This document shows positions 34,801 to 46,243 of a stretch of DNA of 64,000 nt, piece by piece. Numbering within the stretch: position 1 is the stretch's first letter; each line of letters starts with the position of its first letter. The translations under genes were made by a program, and so were the position numbers. The notes under the pieces were generated by a model. That model saw only the letters and a list, made by a program, of their open reading frames with translations. It made no database searches and was not told the origin of the DNA. Source of the stretch: Zingiber officinale (taxonomy: Eukaryota; Streptophyta; Magnoliopsida; Zingiberales; Zingiberaceae). The stretch spans positions 28,667,891 through 28,731,890 of the forward strand of contig NC_055990.1 in NCBI RefSeq assembly GCF_018446385.1. Direction: 5' to 3'.

Positions 34801-34880
34801 TCCTCCTGTTCTAATGTCACTCCAAGTCCTAAACTGGTCATGGACCAAGAGCATCAATTCCTCTAGTTCACATCAGAACT

Positions 34881-35273
34881 AAGGATTCCTCAGATAAGGA
34901 GTGCTGCAACTTAAATCCTGTTTAAGTTCCAATAAAATAAGAAAAAGAGTTGCTACTAAAATGTACAAGTTGAAATAAATTGGGCGTTTAGAACAAACAA
35001 TTTACATCTCTAATTGAAGTGTAATTATACAATTACATTCTACATACGAACATAATGCAGCTTTCAAGGTAGCAATCATCTAAGGACATACAAAATAAGA
35101 AAATGCGATACCCTTTCAGAATAGCGTTTGGGCGATACCTAACATCGACCTATCTACCGAAAAAAAAACACAACTTGGTCACATTTTATAGACCAACAAA
35201 CTTGATATGCAGATGAAAAACATTACATAACAAATAAACTCGATGCATATCTTTGTTCTGTCTTAACTAGAGA
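34881..35273. other. Downstream flank of the receptor kinase gene
   Basis: AT-rich, no ORF of note. It should contain the 3' UTR and polyadenylation signal of the minus-strand kinase gene; no single AATAAA-type signal could be assigned with confidence. Confidence 0.4.
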
Positions 35274-37763
35274 TTAAGTTGTAGCATTGTTTATCTGATG
35301 GCTAGTTGAAGAGGCACAACTGTTGGAATTCTGATTTGAAGAGAAATTTCCAGGGGAATTGATGTTGTCGGGCCAAGAGTCGGTTAGGTCTTGGAGAAAC
35401 TTGGGAATAGGAGGAATGTTGATGTCTAGATTGCCCTCTAGAGCTTGAACAATCTGACTCATCGTTGGCCTGGAACTCTCATCATCTTGAATGCACCAAC
35501 CAGCCAATTTACAAGCTACTTCAAGCTCTCCCAAGTCAGCTTCACCCTCGAGCCGGTGGTCTAGCAATCCTTCGACATCTCCATTAATGAGTTTGCTTGT
35601 TGCCACTGTTGGAAAGAACTCAAAACAACTGTCTGTTGCACAGACTAAATTTCTCTTGCCGGATATGATCTCGAACAACATCATTCCATAGCTATAAACA
35701 TCTACTTTGGTGGTGATGGGTGTACCTTCAATCCATTCAGGTGCAAGATATCCTCTACTCCCTCGAATGGTAGTCAGAACTTTGCTAAAGTTCCTTCCAA
35801 AGAGCTTTGCTAGACCGAAATCTGCTACTTTTGGCATGAGCGCATCATCCAACAGTATGTTCTCTGGCTTAATATCACAATGTATAATGTTGTCTCTGCA
35901 CTGCTCATGAAGATAAGCTAATCCTCTCGCAGTTCTGATAGCAATTTGATATCTTGTGTTCCAGTCCAAAACATTTGAATTGTTATGAAAAAGCTGAGTA
36001 GCTAAAGAACCGCTCGACATGAACTCATAAACCAGTAATTTCTTGGTTCCTTGAGAGCAAAAGCCCATTAGTCGAATAAGGTTTACATGTTGAATGGCTC
36101 CTAGTGTGCTCACCTCTGCTCTGAACTGTTTCTCTCCTTGATAAAAACCTTCGAGTTTCTTCACTGCAATATCAATTGAACCAGGCAACGACCCTTTAAA
36201 CACTGATCCAAAGCCCCCTCCTCCAAGCTTATCTGAGAAATTTTTGGTGGCAATCCGCAGCTCATTGTATGTAAAAGAGACCAAAGAACTTTGCACAGCC
36301 TCTGACTTCTGAACCATTCTTCTACGTCCTGGCTTCAGAATTAAGATACAAACAACAAACAAACAAACAATGATACATGGCACAACCCCTACTATTACCC
36401 ATATGACCACTCTCTTTTTGCTGCTTTCAGAACTTGGCAACTCAGAGGCCGCCAGCCGAAGGTAAAGTGTACCTGCATCAGATTCATTAGATTCTTCTTG
36501 GAGATTAAGCAACTCTCCCTGCCAAACAAAACACCCACTAGAGTTAAAGGAATAAGCATTACAAGAGCAGTTATTCAAGCAAACTAGTTCACAATCTTGT
36601 GAGCTCCTAAGCATGGTCAATTTGAAGGGGTTATCTGGTAGCCTAACATTTGTCATCTCAAAGAAGCCATCTTTCTCTGAATCGGCAGAGTTGTTATTTA
36701 AACCACTACATTGTAAAGCAGTCATCCTCTCACAACCCTGACTTCTATCACCCAAATCCCAATCTCTCTGAGACTTGATCCTGAAACCTTTAACACAATA
36801 ACAGAAGGGTGATCTGAAGTCACTGCAGCTACCAAAAGGTCCACATACCCCATAAACTGAGCACTTGCTTTTTGGTTGAGCCCAGATGAGCATCCATGAC
36901 TTCAAATTCTCCATCCACACCAGTTCTTGGATCTCACCGGAATCATAATCCAGTACTAGTCTAGACGTGAGATAATTGGTTTCATCTACAGTGTATGTGA
37001 CATACATCTCATCTGTATCATTGACTACTTGCATGTGGTACATATAATTTGATGTGGCCTCAGGGACTGAACTAAATTCGTGGCCATCCCACAGTCCACT
37101 AGCCCAACATATCCGAGACATATTCCACAAAATTAAGTATTGTAAGCATCCAGTCGGATCCATCCCATAGGTGAAGATCCCAGGAGAAGGGTCAACTTTA
37201 TTCTTCCAGGAAGTGAGGTGTTGAGGTCTTTTGGTGATCTTATTGAACACCAACTTGCCACCAGGAAGCCAAGTGTCAGTGGGGTGATCAAAGCTCTGCC
37301 AAAAGATGAGTGAGGAGTTGGATCCATCCATGAGCTGGAGATTACCATTGTCAAGGATGACGGCAACTGTGGAGTTGGAGGAAGAGATGGTGGTGACATT
37401 GGTGGACCATAGGATGGTTTTGGAGTAGTTGACGAGGAGGACGAGGTTACCATCGTCAGAGATTCTGAGCTCTGACGTGGTCGGGTCTGTGACTGGGGTG
37501 GCTCTGTTGGCCACCCATACTGGGGTGAGCACGGAGATCTTATTGTACCAGATGCCGATATAATAGTTGAGAGAGGAGCTACCTGGTGGTGTGAAGAAGC
37601 CAAGAACGAAATTGCCATCTTTGGAGGTGATGCTTTGGTTCCCTGTCACAGAGTCATTTACAGCGATTGTGTCAGTTGATGTTGCTGAGGAGAAGAGTAG
37701 AAGAAGAGAAAACAAGAAGCAGCAGCAGAAGCATGACTCAATTGATGATGATGAACAAGCCAT
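35274..37763 (-). CDS. G-type lectin S-receptor-like serine/threonine-protein kinase (829 aa, intronless)
   Basis: A plasma-membrane receptor kinase that would phosphorylate Ser/Thr in response to an extracellular ligand (unknown). Domains in order: signal peptide 1 to about 28 (Cys/Leu-rich core), bulb-type lectin about 30-150 (FVLGFFTPP, PVWVANRATP, WQSFDHPTDTWLPG), S-locus glycoprotein about 200-300, EGF-like Cys cluster 301-327, PAN-like Cys-rich about 350-437, transmembrane 452-476, kinase about 513-785. Catalytic features: glycine loop LGGGGFGSVF, Lys535 in AVKK, HCD 628-630 with Asp630, DFG 648-650, APEW. The residue before the catalytic Asp is Cys, so this is a non-RD kinase, a class linked to immune signalling in plants. 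The start at 37763 was chosen over an in-frame Met at 37910 because it gives the signal peptide at the N-terminus. Length and lack of introns fit the At2g19130-like group (family knowledge). Confidence 0.93.
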   Translation of the reverse strand: MACSSSSIESCFCCCFLFSLLLLFSSATSTDTIAVNDSVTGNQSITSKDGNFVLGFFTPPGSSSLNYYIGIWYNKISVLTPVWVANRATPVTDPTTSELRISDDGNLVLLVNYSKTILWSTNVTTISSSNSTVAVILDNGNLQLMDGSNSSLIFWQSFDHPTDTWLPGGKLVFNKITKRPQHLTSWKNKVDPSPGIFTYGMDPTGCLQYLILWNMSRICWASGLWDGHEFSSVPEATSNYMYHMQVVNDTDEMYVTYTVDETNYLTSRLVLDYDSGEIQELVWMENLKSWMLIWAQPKSKCSVYGVCGPFGSCSDFRSPFCYCVKGFRIKSQRDWDLGDRSQGCERMTALQCSGLNNNSADSEKDGFFEMTNVRLPDNPFKLTMLRSSQDCELVCLNNCSCNAYSFNSSGCFVWQGELLNLQEESNESDAGTLYLRLAASELPSSESSKKRVVIWVIVGVVPCIIVCLFVVCILILKPGRRRMVQKSEAVQSSLVSFTYNELRIATKNFSDKLGGGGFGSVFKGSLPGSIDIAVKKLEGFYQGEKQFRAEVSTLGAIQHVNLIRLMGFCSQGTKKLLVYEFMSSGSLATQLFHNNSNVLDWNTRYQIAIRTARGLAYLHEQCRDNIIHCDIKPENILLDDALMPKVADFGLAKLFGRNFSKVLTTIRGSRGYLAPEWIEGTPITTKVDVYSYGMMLFEIISGKRNLVCATDSCFEFFPTVATSKLINGDVEGLLDHRLEGEADLGELEVACKLAGWCIQDDESSRPTMSQIVQALEGNLDINIPPIPKFLQDLTDSWPDNINSPGNFSSNQNSNSCASSTSHQINNATT

Positions 37764-37785
37764 GGATTTGCTGCAACTTTGATTG

Positions 37786-37800
37786 GTTACATATATAAAG
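37786..37800 (-). promoter_or_regulatory. Possible TATA box of the receptor kinase gene
   Basis: The minus strand reads CTTTATATATGTAACC about 23-35 bp before the chosen ATG. Transcription 30 bp downstream would begin at the ATG itself, so the 5' UTR would be nearly absent. Either the real start site uses another element further right, or the TATA-like motif is coincidental. Confidence 0.35.
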
Positions 37801-37910
37801 GCTCCAAGGACATGTCCTAAATGATTCCTTCCATGCACGTCATTTAAGTCTAACAGCAAGCATTCATGTCCTCTCACAATCAACTGCTCCTTTGTATTTA
37901 ATGATATCAT

Positions 37911-39261
37911 AAATTTTCAAAAAGTATGTTGGGACACGACTACCGAAGGAATAAAACGTTTGATTGATGAGTTTGAAAATGTGAGTTTGAAAATGAAGGA
38001 ATTGAATGATAGGAAAATGATAGTGTTTGAATTATGGATTTGAAAATAATAATTTGAGAATGATTTTTAAATTTATGAAAATTAATAAAATTTATATAAT
38101 TAGGTGAGTTTCATTTTCATTCTTGTTCTCATTCCATTTTATTATCAAACCTATACCCATAATCATTTTCATCATTTAACCAAAAGTCGCCTAAATTATC
38201 GCATCCAATAAACTGATGAAGCTCCTCAATTATAGATCTATGAACTGGAATTATAGCAGTGATACAAACAATACCAAGCTTATACCAAGTAGAGCAAATA
38301 CTCATGTCAAGACATAGATCATTAAAATCTATATCTAGGTTCCCTATTATATTGAGGTCCATAAATTTTACATATGTATACCTATATAAATTAAATATAA
38401 ATATTAAACATATAAGTATAGATATTAAATATTAAAATTATAGTTAAAATAAATTTTAGTCGAGATTTATTTTTATTGATAATTTTAATTTTTTACTAGC
38501 TAAACTATATTTAGTCAAAAATTTTAAATTTTTCATAGATTAAATATGGATCATTTTTATTTTTTTACTCGTGTTAGATTTAATTGATAATTTTAATTTT
38601 TTACTATTAAAATTAGATTTCGTTGGTAATTTTTTTTTATTTTTTTATTAAAATTTAATTAGTAATTTTAAATTTTTTAATGATAAAATTTTGATTTATT
38701 TATCAAAATTAAATTTTGTTAATAAATAAAAAATATTTATTGGTCACACTTAATTTATTTATATATATATATATATATATAATATTTTTGAAAGTCAAAC
38801 AAATTATATTCAATAATGTAATATTATTCCTTTCTTAAATTTTATTTTTCTTTCACTTCTTTTTAATAATTCACCATCAATATTTCTAGCTAAATATTTT
38901 TGGATAAATAAATTTTATTAATAATTTATCAAAGTTAAAATGAATAAAAAGGCAGTTTGGTTCACGAAGTTCCCATCAATGAGAGATTCCGAGGAAGAGT
39001 CTATTATACGTAGTGATTATATCTAGTACTCGAATCTATTTCCTCTAGATCACACAATAATTTTACTGTTGTGTCAAAACTTTCCTTCAGCTAAAAATGA
39101 TTGATATTTTTTGAAAAAAAAAATATAATTAAAATGTATATTAATAGTATTATAATAACTTATTATTGTTTCTAAATTAGATAACATAAAATATTTTTTA
39201 TTTTTAAAATTTTACTAATAATAAAAAAGTGAGGTTTGACATAAAATAAAGTTATTACTAC
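37911..39261. other. AT-rich intergenic DNA with an AT microsatellite
   Basis: No gene recognised. Very AT-rich from 38380 to 39240, with an (AT)n run at 38761-38780. A pattern of 'attttaattttttactagttaaa'-like segments recurs at 38480-38700. A short minus-strand ORF at 38129-38362 has no family resemblance and low support. Confidence 0.6.
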
Positions 39262-40089
39262 TGATCCTGTCCGAATGCTGAATCAGCGGACGCTGGGCAC
39301 GTGGCGCTCTCCGAGTCGTTGATGTAGATCTCCGTCGGGTTGCACGAACCTCCGGTGAACCTACACAGAAGTCAGGCCGGGAAGGGGTTCCCGGCGGCGA
39401 CCCTCCGACGCTCAAGTCAGGCAAGCGAACAGTAAAGAAGTGGCTCCAAAAATATCAATCCGCCTACCTTCGGCGAAGTAAAAGGCTCTTTATATAGAGC
39501 AGTGAAAGATCTCGCGTACACATACCGAGGCAAACACATGTTCTTAGCCCATACCTCGGTATGTGTTTGTCAGAGAGCTTACCTGACACCATACTGCTAC
39601 AGTCCAAGCACGTTCTCGATGGGACAGCAGAACACCTCGTCGCCAGATTAGGAGTATGGCCTAGTCATAGGACTTGACAGCTGTCATAAAATATAAATAG
39701 TCCTTCTTTTCCTACCCCATGACGAGGTGTCCGTCCGGCCGGCTGGACGGGGCGTCCGACCGGCACTCATCTTACACCAAGCCGGACGGCACTCACATCC
39801 CGTCCGGCTCTTCGCATGCCTCGGTATGTTGGGGAGATCCTCGGTAAGGTGTTGTGGGAACTGCTAGCAGTATGTCACCTTGTCTTCGACCTTCCGCTCG
39901 GCCCTTCGCTACTGTTCAATCGAGCGCCAGAACCCCGACTTCTGTCGGGGCGCCTTTTGCCATCAGTTATTCACTGGTCGGCCGACCGGGAGGTCGGCTC
40001 ATCCTTCTCCGGTCGGCCACCTGGCCCTTTGACTTCCACGTGGCATTGACCCCTCCGAGTGGGGGTCCCCTGTTCTAACCACCGGATCA
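39262..40089 (-). repeat. Solo LTR of a Tat-lineage Gypsy element
   Basis: Bounded by TGATCC and GGATCA (inverted) and flanked by a perfect 5-bp duplication ACTAC (39257-39261, 40090-40094), with no internal region, as left by LTR-LTR recombination. In minus sense it has a TATA box (CTCTATATAAAGAGCC, 39484-39499), a hairpin upstream of it (arms 'acataccgag' near 39519 and 'ctcggtatgt' near 39563), and the segment 'acttgagcgtcggagggtc' also present at about 10440. GC-rich compared with the surrounding DNA. 828 bp. Confidence 0.9.
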
Positions 40090-40094
40090 ACTAC

Positions 40095-41600
40095 ATTGTC
40101 GCTGCTTCTAATTGTATAAATAATTATTGACAATATATGAAAATATCCTTTTAAATCTTAATAACAGAATTAAATGTCGCTCCGGAAATATGATTAAATT
40201 GATTAATACGGGATAGATATTGTTACAATGGGTAAGGTGTCGAATCTCGACAAAGTCAAGAAAAATGCTCTCCCCGCAGTGACCAACTACAGCTTTTCAA
40301 TTTACCTCCTATGATAGGGTCATTCGTATTGGACTACTAGAGTGGCAAACTCCACCTTTTACTATAACTAATAAAATTAAATATTTCTAATAATATTTAT
40401 TTAAAAAATATTAAATTCATTATTATGCTTATGGTCTCAAAAATGATTGAGACAGCCTTCTGCAAATGAAGAACTACACAAGCGAGCTCCTTTCTTCGAA
40501 TATGATCAATGCAGGCAGTCTCCTCTCATCTGTCATACTAAAAACTCTTCTTTTTTCCTCTTCTTTTTTCTTTTCATCAAGTTGCTTACCAAACAGTTTC
40601 TTAAATGAGATTTCATATAAAAAAAAAAAAAAAACTGTCTTGTTTGGGTCAAATATCAAAACAATCTTCATAGTCTATCGGTATCAAATTATTTAGTGAA
40701 ATGATGTGTTATCTTTGTTCAATGGATACGAAAAGACAAGAGTTGAATCGGTCATTTTCAAACAGGAAGACTAGATTCAATGGATACCATGGTGAGATCA
40801 GTATTTGCCCTACCATTCATGTCCTTGATGCCCCTGTTTTGAATGCTCCTATCAACATCCATCAACTCAATACAGTGGACGCTTCGGATCCCTCATCAAA
40901 CAGCCGCCGCCCTCGCTGCCTGGAACCTTCTTCGCCTCTGCCTCTCCGACGGCATTGAATGCCATCTTAAAGAAGGCATCATTCGCCAACAGCCGATTTA
41001 TTTATCGATCGATTATTAAAAAACTAAAAGAAAAAAATCTTTAAATCGATCCGTTAGATTAGGAATCGATCAGTCATCTTAAGACGTTACCTGGTTATTC
41101 GCTGGTTGTAAATGAGGCGAAGCGATTGAAGGTGGAGGTGATTGGCCGGCGTCGCCAGAGCCCTAGCGTAGTCGTTTGTCCTGCATGAACCTTGACATCT
41201 TGTGCTACGATGTGACACGATAAAGCGCTTTATTGCATGGGCTCTGTTTTTTCTGATCCACTTTAAATATTTTTACGACGATGATAAAACCTGAATCCCA
41301 TAAAATTGAGTGATAGTTTGATTGAAAATTACAAGCATCAGCTACTTTATTTAATATATAATTTAGAATCACATCACGTTACAAGTCACTCTATCCATTT
41401 ATCACAGAGCGGGAGAGATTTAAATTTATATATTTTTAAGTACATTTTTTATTTTATCCTTATGATAAATTTAACTTTTTTTCTCACGATTGTTTCTTAC
41501 TTTCTTTTCTATTTATTTTCTTCTATACATGTAACCAATCTAATTTTTCTTCTTCATTCTTCTCTTTTCTCTTTTTTTTAATGCATGCATGCATAACATA
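40095..41600. other. Intergenic DNA, no gene recognised
   Basis: AT-rich with a poly-A run at about 40618-40636. The ORFs at 40466-40958 and 41306-41581 are short, of low complexity and without recognisable motifs. A somewhat GC-richer patch at 40860-41220 could be an old gene fragment or UTR, but nothing in it is identifiable. Confidence 0.5.
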
Positions 41601-44600
41601 GGTCTGATATATAAATCATACCAGACCCACAACGTTTAGAGTTTGGTTAATTTTTTGATAACATTTTAATATATTTGGAGAAGTCGAAATAATACATATT
41701 TGAATTCTTTACAACCCCATAAATCAACAAAAACTGATCTATTATTTATTTCAGCATCTACGGAGGTGTAAAATTGTATTAATGATGAATTGACAAAAAT
41801 CCTCATGTGTGGGCCTGATATGAATCATATCAGACCCAACGTATGAGAATTATTTTGTTGATTATTTCTTATTATATTTTAACATCTTTTAGAATATGAA
41901 ATAAATAATAGATGACATATTTTAACTCCTTTCAACATTAGAAATCCACATAAACTGAAATGGGTGCAATTGGAGTGCTCTAGGTCCATCAATGGGTTTT
42001 GACCGAAACACACTGATCGATCTAGAGACCTCAGATTGTAGTCATTTCAGATCCTATCGATTTCTAAAATTAAAAGGAGTCCAAATATGCTCTCCATTAT
42101 TATTTTTAGCATTTCTAGTGGTGGACTAGAGGTTTTGAAAAATCTAAATCTCTTTTTTTCTTTTTTTATGTTTTTACTTTTTTTTGTTATTAGGTCTGAT
42201 ATCTCTCATATCAGACCCACGTTGGGTCTGATATCTCCCATATCAGGCCCACATTGGGTCTGATATCTCCCCATATTAGACCCAACGTGGGCCTGATATC
42301 TCTTCATATTAGGTCTAATAACAAAAACAATGAAAAAAAAAGGAGAGATTTAGGTTTTTCAAAACCTCTGGTCCACCACTAGGAATGCCGAAAATAATAT
42401 AAGGAGCATATTTGGACTCCTTACAATTTTAAAAATCCACAAGAACTAAAATAGGTGCAATCGGAGCTCTCTAGGTTCATCAGTGGGTTTCGGTCAAAAC
42501 CCACTGATAGACCTAGAGAGCTCTGATTGCACTCATTTCAGTTCCTATGCATTTCTAATGTTGTAAGGAGTTCAAATATGCTCTCCATTGTTATTTTTGG
42601 CATTCCTAGTGGTGGACCAGAGGTTTTGAAAAACCTAAAACGTATGAGGATTATTTTGCTGATTCTTTCTTATTATATTTTAACATCTTTTAAAAGTTGA
42701 AATAAATAATAGATAGTATATTTTAAATCCTTCCAACATTAGAAATCCACAATAACTGAAATGGGTGCAATCGGAGCTCTCTAGGTCCATCAGTGGGTTT
42801 TGACCGAAATCCACTAATCGACCTAGAGAACTCAGATTACAACCATTTCAGTTCTTGTGGATTTCTAAAATTGCAAGGAGTCCAAATATGCTCTTTATAT
42901 TATTTTTGGCATTCCTAGTAGTGTACCAGAGGTTTTGAAAAAACCTAAATCTCTCTTTCTTTTTTTTCCTTTTTTTTATTAGGCCTGATATCTCCCATAT
43001 CAAGCCCACGTTGGACCTGATATGGGAAGATATCAGGCCCAACGTGGGCCTGATATCTCTTCATATCAGACCTAATAACAAAAAAAGAGAAAAAAAAAAG
43101 ATATTTAGGTTTTTCAAAACCTCTGGTCCATCACTAGGAATGCCAAAAATAATAATGAAGAGCATATTTGGACTCCTTGCAATTTAAGAAATCCACAGGA
43201 ACTGAAATGTGTGCAATCGGAGCTCTCTAGGTTCATAAGTGGGTTTCGGTCAAAACCCATTGATGGACCTAGAGAGCTCCGATTGCACACATTTCAGTTT
43301 CTGTGGATTTCTAATATTGCAAGGAGTTCAAATATGCTCTCCATTGTTATTTTTGGCATTCCTAGTGGTGGACCAGTGGTTTTGAAAAACCTAAAACATA
43401 TGAGGAATGTTTTGCTGATTCTTTCTTATTATATTTTAACATCTTTTAGAAGTTAAATAAATAATAGATAGCATATTTTAACTCCTAGCAACATTATAAT
43501 TCCACAGAAATTGAAATGGGTGCAATCAGAGCTCTCTAGGTCCATCAGTGGGTTTTGATCGAAACCCACTGATCGACCTAGAGACCTCAGATTGCAGCCA
43601 TTTCAGGTCCTATGGATTTCTAAAATTGAAAGAAGTTCAAATATGCTCTCCATTGTTATTTTTGACATTCCTAGTGGTGGACCAAAGGTTTTGAAAAACC
43701 TAAATCTCTCTCTTTTTTTCTTTTTTTTTTTGTTATTAGGCCTGATATCTCCCATATCTGGTCCACATTGGGCCTAATATGGGGAGATATCAGGCCCACA
43801 TTGGGCCTGATATGAAGAGATATCAGGTCCAACGTGGGCCTGATATCTCTTCATATCAGGCCTAATAACTAAAAGAAAGAAAAAAAGAAGAAAAAAAGAA
43901 AGAAAGAGAGATTTAGACCTAGAGAGTTCCGATTGCATCCATTTCAGTTTCTGTGAATTTATAATATTTTAAAGAGTTCAAATATGCTCTCCATTGTTAT
44001 TTTTGACATTCCTAGTGGTGAACCAGAGGTTTTGAAAAACCTAAAATGTATAGGGATTGTTTTACTGATTTTATCTTATTATATTTTAACATCTCTTGGA
44101 AGTTGAAATAAATAATAGATAGCATATTTTAACTCCTTACAATATTAGAAATCCACAAAAACTGAAATGGGTAGAATCGGAGCTCTCTAGGTCCATCAGT
44201 GGATTTTGACCGAAACCCACTTATGGACCTAAAGAGCTCCGATTGCATTTATTTCAGTTCCTGTGGATTTCTAAAATTGCAAGGAGTCCAAATATGCTCT
44301 TCATTATTATTTTCAACATTTCTAGTGCTAGACCAAAGGTTTTGAAAAACCTAAATCTCTCTTTCTTTCTTTCTTTATTTTTTTTCTTTTTTTGTTATTA
44401 GGCCTGATATCTCCCATATCAAGGCCACGTTGGGCCTGATATGGGAAGATATCAGGCCCACATTAGGCCTGATATAATGAGATATCAGGCTCAACATGGG
44501 TCTGATATCTCTTCATATCAGGCCTAATAACAAAAAAAGAAAGAAAGAGAGATTTAGGTTTTTCAAAACCTCTGGTCCACCACTAGGAATGTCAAAAATA

Positions 44601-45090
44601 ATAATGGAGAGAATATTTGGACTCCTTGTAATTTTAGAAATCCACAGGAATTGAAATGAGTGCAATCGGAGCTCTTTAGGTCCATCAATGAGTTTCGGTC
44701 AAAACCCACTTATCGACTTAGAGACTTCAGATTGCAATCATTTCAGGTCCTGTAGATTTCTAAAATTGTAAAGAGTCTAAATATGCTCTCCATTGTTATT
44801 TTTGACATTTCTAGTAGTGGACCAAAGGTGTTGAAAAATCTAAATATCTCTTTCTTTATTTTTTTTATTTTTTTTCTTTGTTGTTAGGCCTGATATCTCT
44901 CCATATCAGGCTCACATTGGGCTTGATATAGAGAGATATCAGGCCCAACGTGGGTTTGATCTCTTATAACATGTTTGAGAAAAAAATTGAAAAAAAAAAA
45001 AAGAAAAACAAAGAGAAGATAAAAAAAAGAAGGAAAGAGAAGATACGTTGCATGCATAGTAGGAAAGAGAAGAGAGAGAAATAACAAAGA
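41600..45090. repeat. Array of long palindromic modules (MITE-like / fold-back field)
   Basis: Built from recurring modules in both orientations: (a) 'gaaatccacaggaactgaaatgggtgcaa' next to 'tcggagctctctaggtccatcagtgggttt', immediately followed by its reverse complement (near 42430-42560, 42745-42860, 43190-43310, 43500-43615, 44145-44280, 44635-44760); (b) 'ggcattcctagtggtggaccagaggttttgaaaaacctaaat' and its complement; (c) runs of T/C or A/G; (d) clusters of 'ggcctgatatctcccatatcaggccca' palindromes (near 42190-42330, 42980-43080, 43735-43865, 44395-44530, 44885-44965). The order a-b-c-d-c'-b'-a' repeats about every 0.7-0.8 kb, so the region should fold into several large hairpins. Outer flanks (about 41440-41600 and 45020-45130) also show imperfect inverted similarity. 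No transposase or TSD found. Confidence 0.75.
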
Positions 45091-45539
45091 AAAGAAAAAA
45101 TAAATCAGTTAAATTTGTCAGGAGGGTAGAATAGGAAGACCACTATAAAAAGGTGTGTCATTTGGTAAATGCTAAAGCAATATGCATCTTTTGATAAATT
45201 CAAAAACTTAAGTACGTCTTTTGGTAAATTACCGGTCAAATAAACACATTGGTATCACCAGTTTCACCTCCCTCCCCAATCTTTCTATGGTTTTTTAAAT
45301 TGCCCCTACACTTTTTAAATTGTCATTTTGACCCCAAATTAGATGTTCTTTTTTATTGTATTTACGAACAATTTCTCTTTTATATACAACTTTATGAGTG
45401 ATATCCTAGGATCAATGGAGGATCCGTGTGGGACCCGATTATTGATGAAAATTTTATTTGTGTGGGTCCATATGAGACATAAAGAATTTATATAAGATAG
45501 TATGAAAAAAAATTACCCGGCCTAAAGCCCGGGTAAATC
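45091..45539. other. Unassigned intergenic DNA
   Basis: AT-rich, no ORF or known repeat recognised. Confidence 0.5.
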
Positions 45540-46030
45540 CATACTTACCTTGCTTTTGCTTTTGCTTTTGCTCTTGCTCTTGCTCTTGCTCTTGCTTTTG
45601 CTCTTACCCTTACCCTGAGCACAGATCTCCTGGACCATTTTTTTTTTTTGTACAGGGGATGTGCCACTCGCATTTGCAGTCGGATCACGGCCGTGATCCG
45701 GTCGTAAATAGTTGCGATCTCTTCTTGAGTTCACTGTCCCCACCAGGTTATAGTTTTTATTCGGAGCGGACGGCTGGAGGTCGTCCAAAGGCCTCCGGTG
45801 GTGGATAAGTGGCCAGGTTACTGGGCGTCGAGCGAGGATGTCCTCCGTGCAGCCTCCGGCCGCCCGCTCTGAACAAAAACTATAACTCGGTAGGGACGAT
45901 AAATCCAGGAAGGGATCGCAACCATTTACGGCCAGATTGTGGTCGCGATCCAGCCGCAAATGCCAGTAGCACATCTCTTGGATCACAAAAAGTGGTCCAG
46001 GAGATCCTTCCTCCTCTTGCCCTTACCTAG
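45540..46030. repeat. Imperfect inverted-repeat (fold-back) element
   Basis: Left parts are echoed in reverse order on the right: CTCCTGGACCAT (45627) with GTGGTCCAGGAG (about 45992); 'gcatttgc' with 'gcaaatgc'; 'gatcacggccgtgatcc' with 'ggtcgcgatcc'; 'ttatagtttttattcggagcgg' with 'ccgctctgaacaaaaactataa'. The centre is near 45815. The outer part carries 'ttgccc/ttaccct' on both sides. Arms of about 190 bp with mismatches. No coding capacity; ORFs on both strands are by-products. Confidence 0.65.
45550..45606. repeat. Hexanucleotide microsatellite (TTGCTY)n
   Basis: About nine tandem copies of TTGCTT or TTGCTC. On the minus strand it reads as a Lys-Ser repeat, which creates a spurious ORF. 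Confidence 0.9.
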
Positions 46031-46243
46031 GATAATGATTCCCTTCTCAAAATGAATTAACCTATTTGGCTTAAACTTAAATGCAATTACATGTGAGATA
46101 TAATTGAGCCATAATTCACACCACCTATAATTCAATCATGCAATCAAATAATTCACCCCGGGGGTAGCACAGCTAGTTGTTGTGTGACAACACTGCATAA
46201 ATGGGCAAAGATCAATTTCCGGGAATTTCATCATCCTAGAGTA
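46031..46243. other. Unassigned spacer
   Basis: No gene or repeat recognised. Contains 'ggggtagcacagctagttg' of unknown origin. Confidence 0.4.

Noticed and set aside
37764..37910. Upstream in-frame Met giving an 878-residue receptor kinase
   Set aside because: It would bury the signal peptide 50 residues inside the protein, and the added part has no family resemblance; it also reads through the TATA-like motif.
45522..45986. Minus-strand ORF ending in a Lys-Ser repeat
   Set aside because: Product of the hexanucleotide microsatellite and the fold-back arms.
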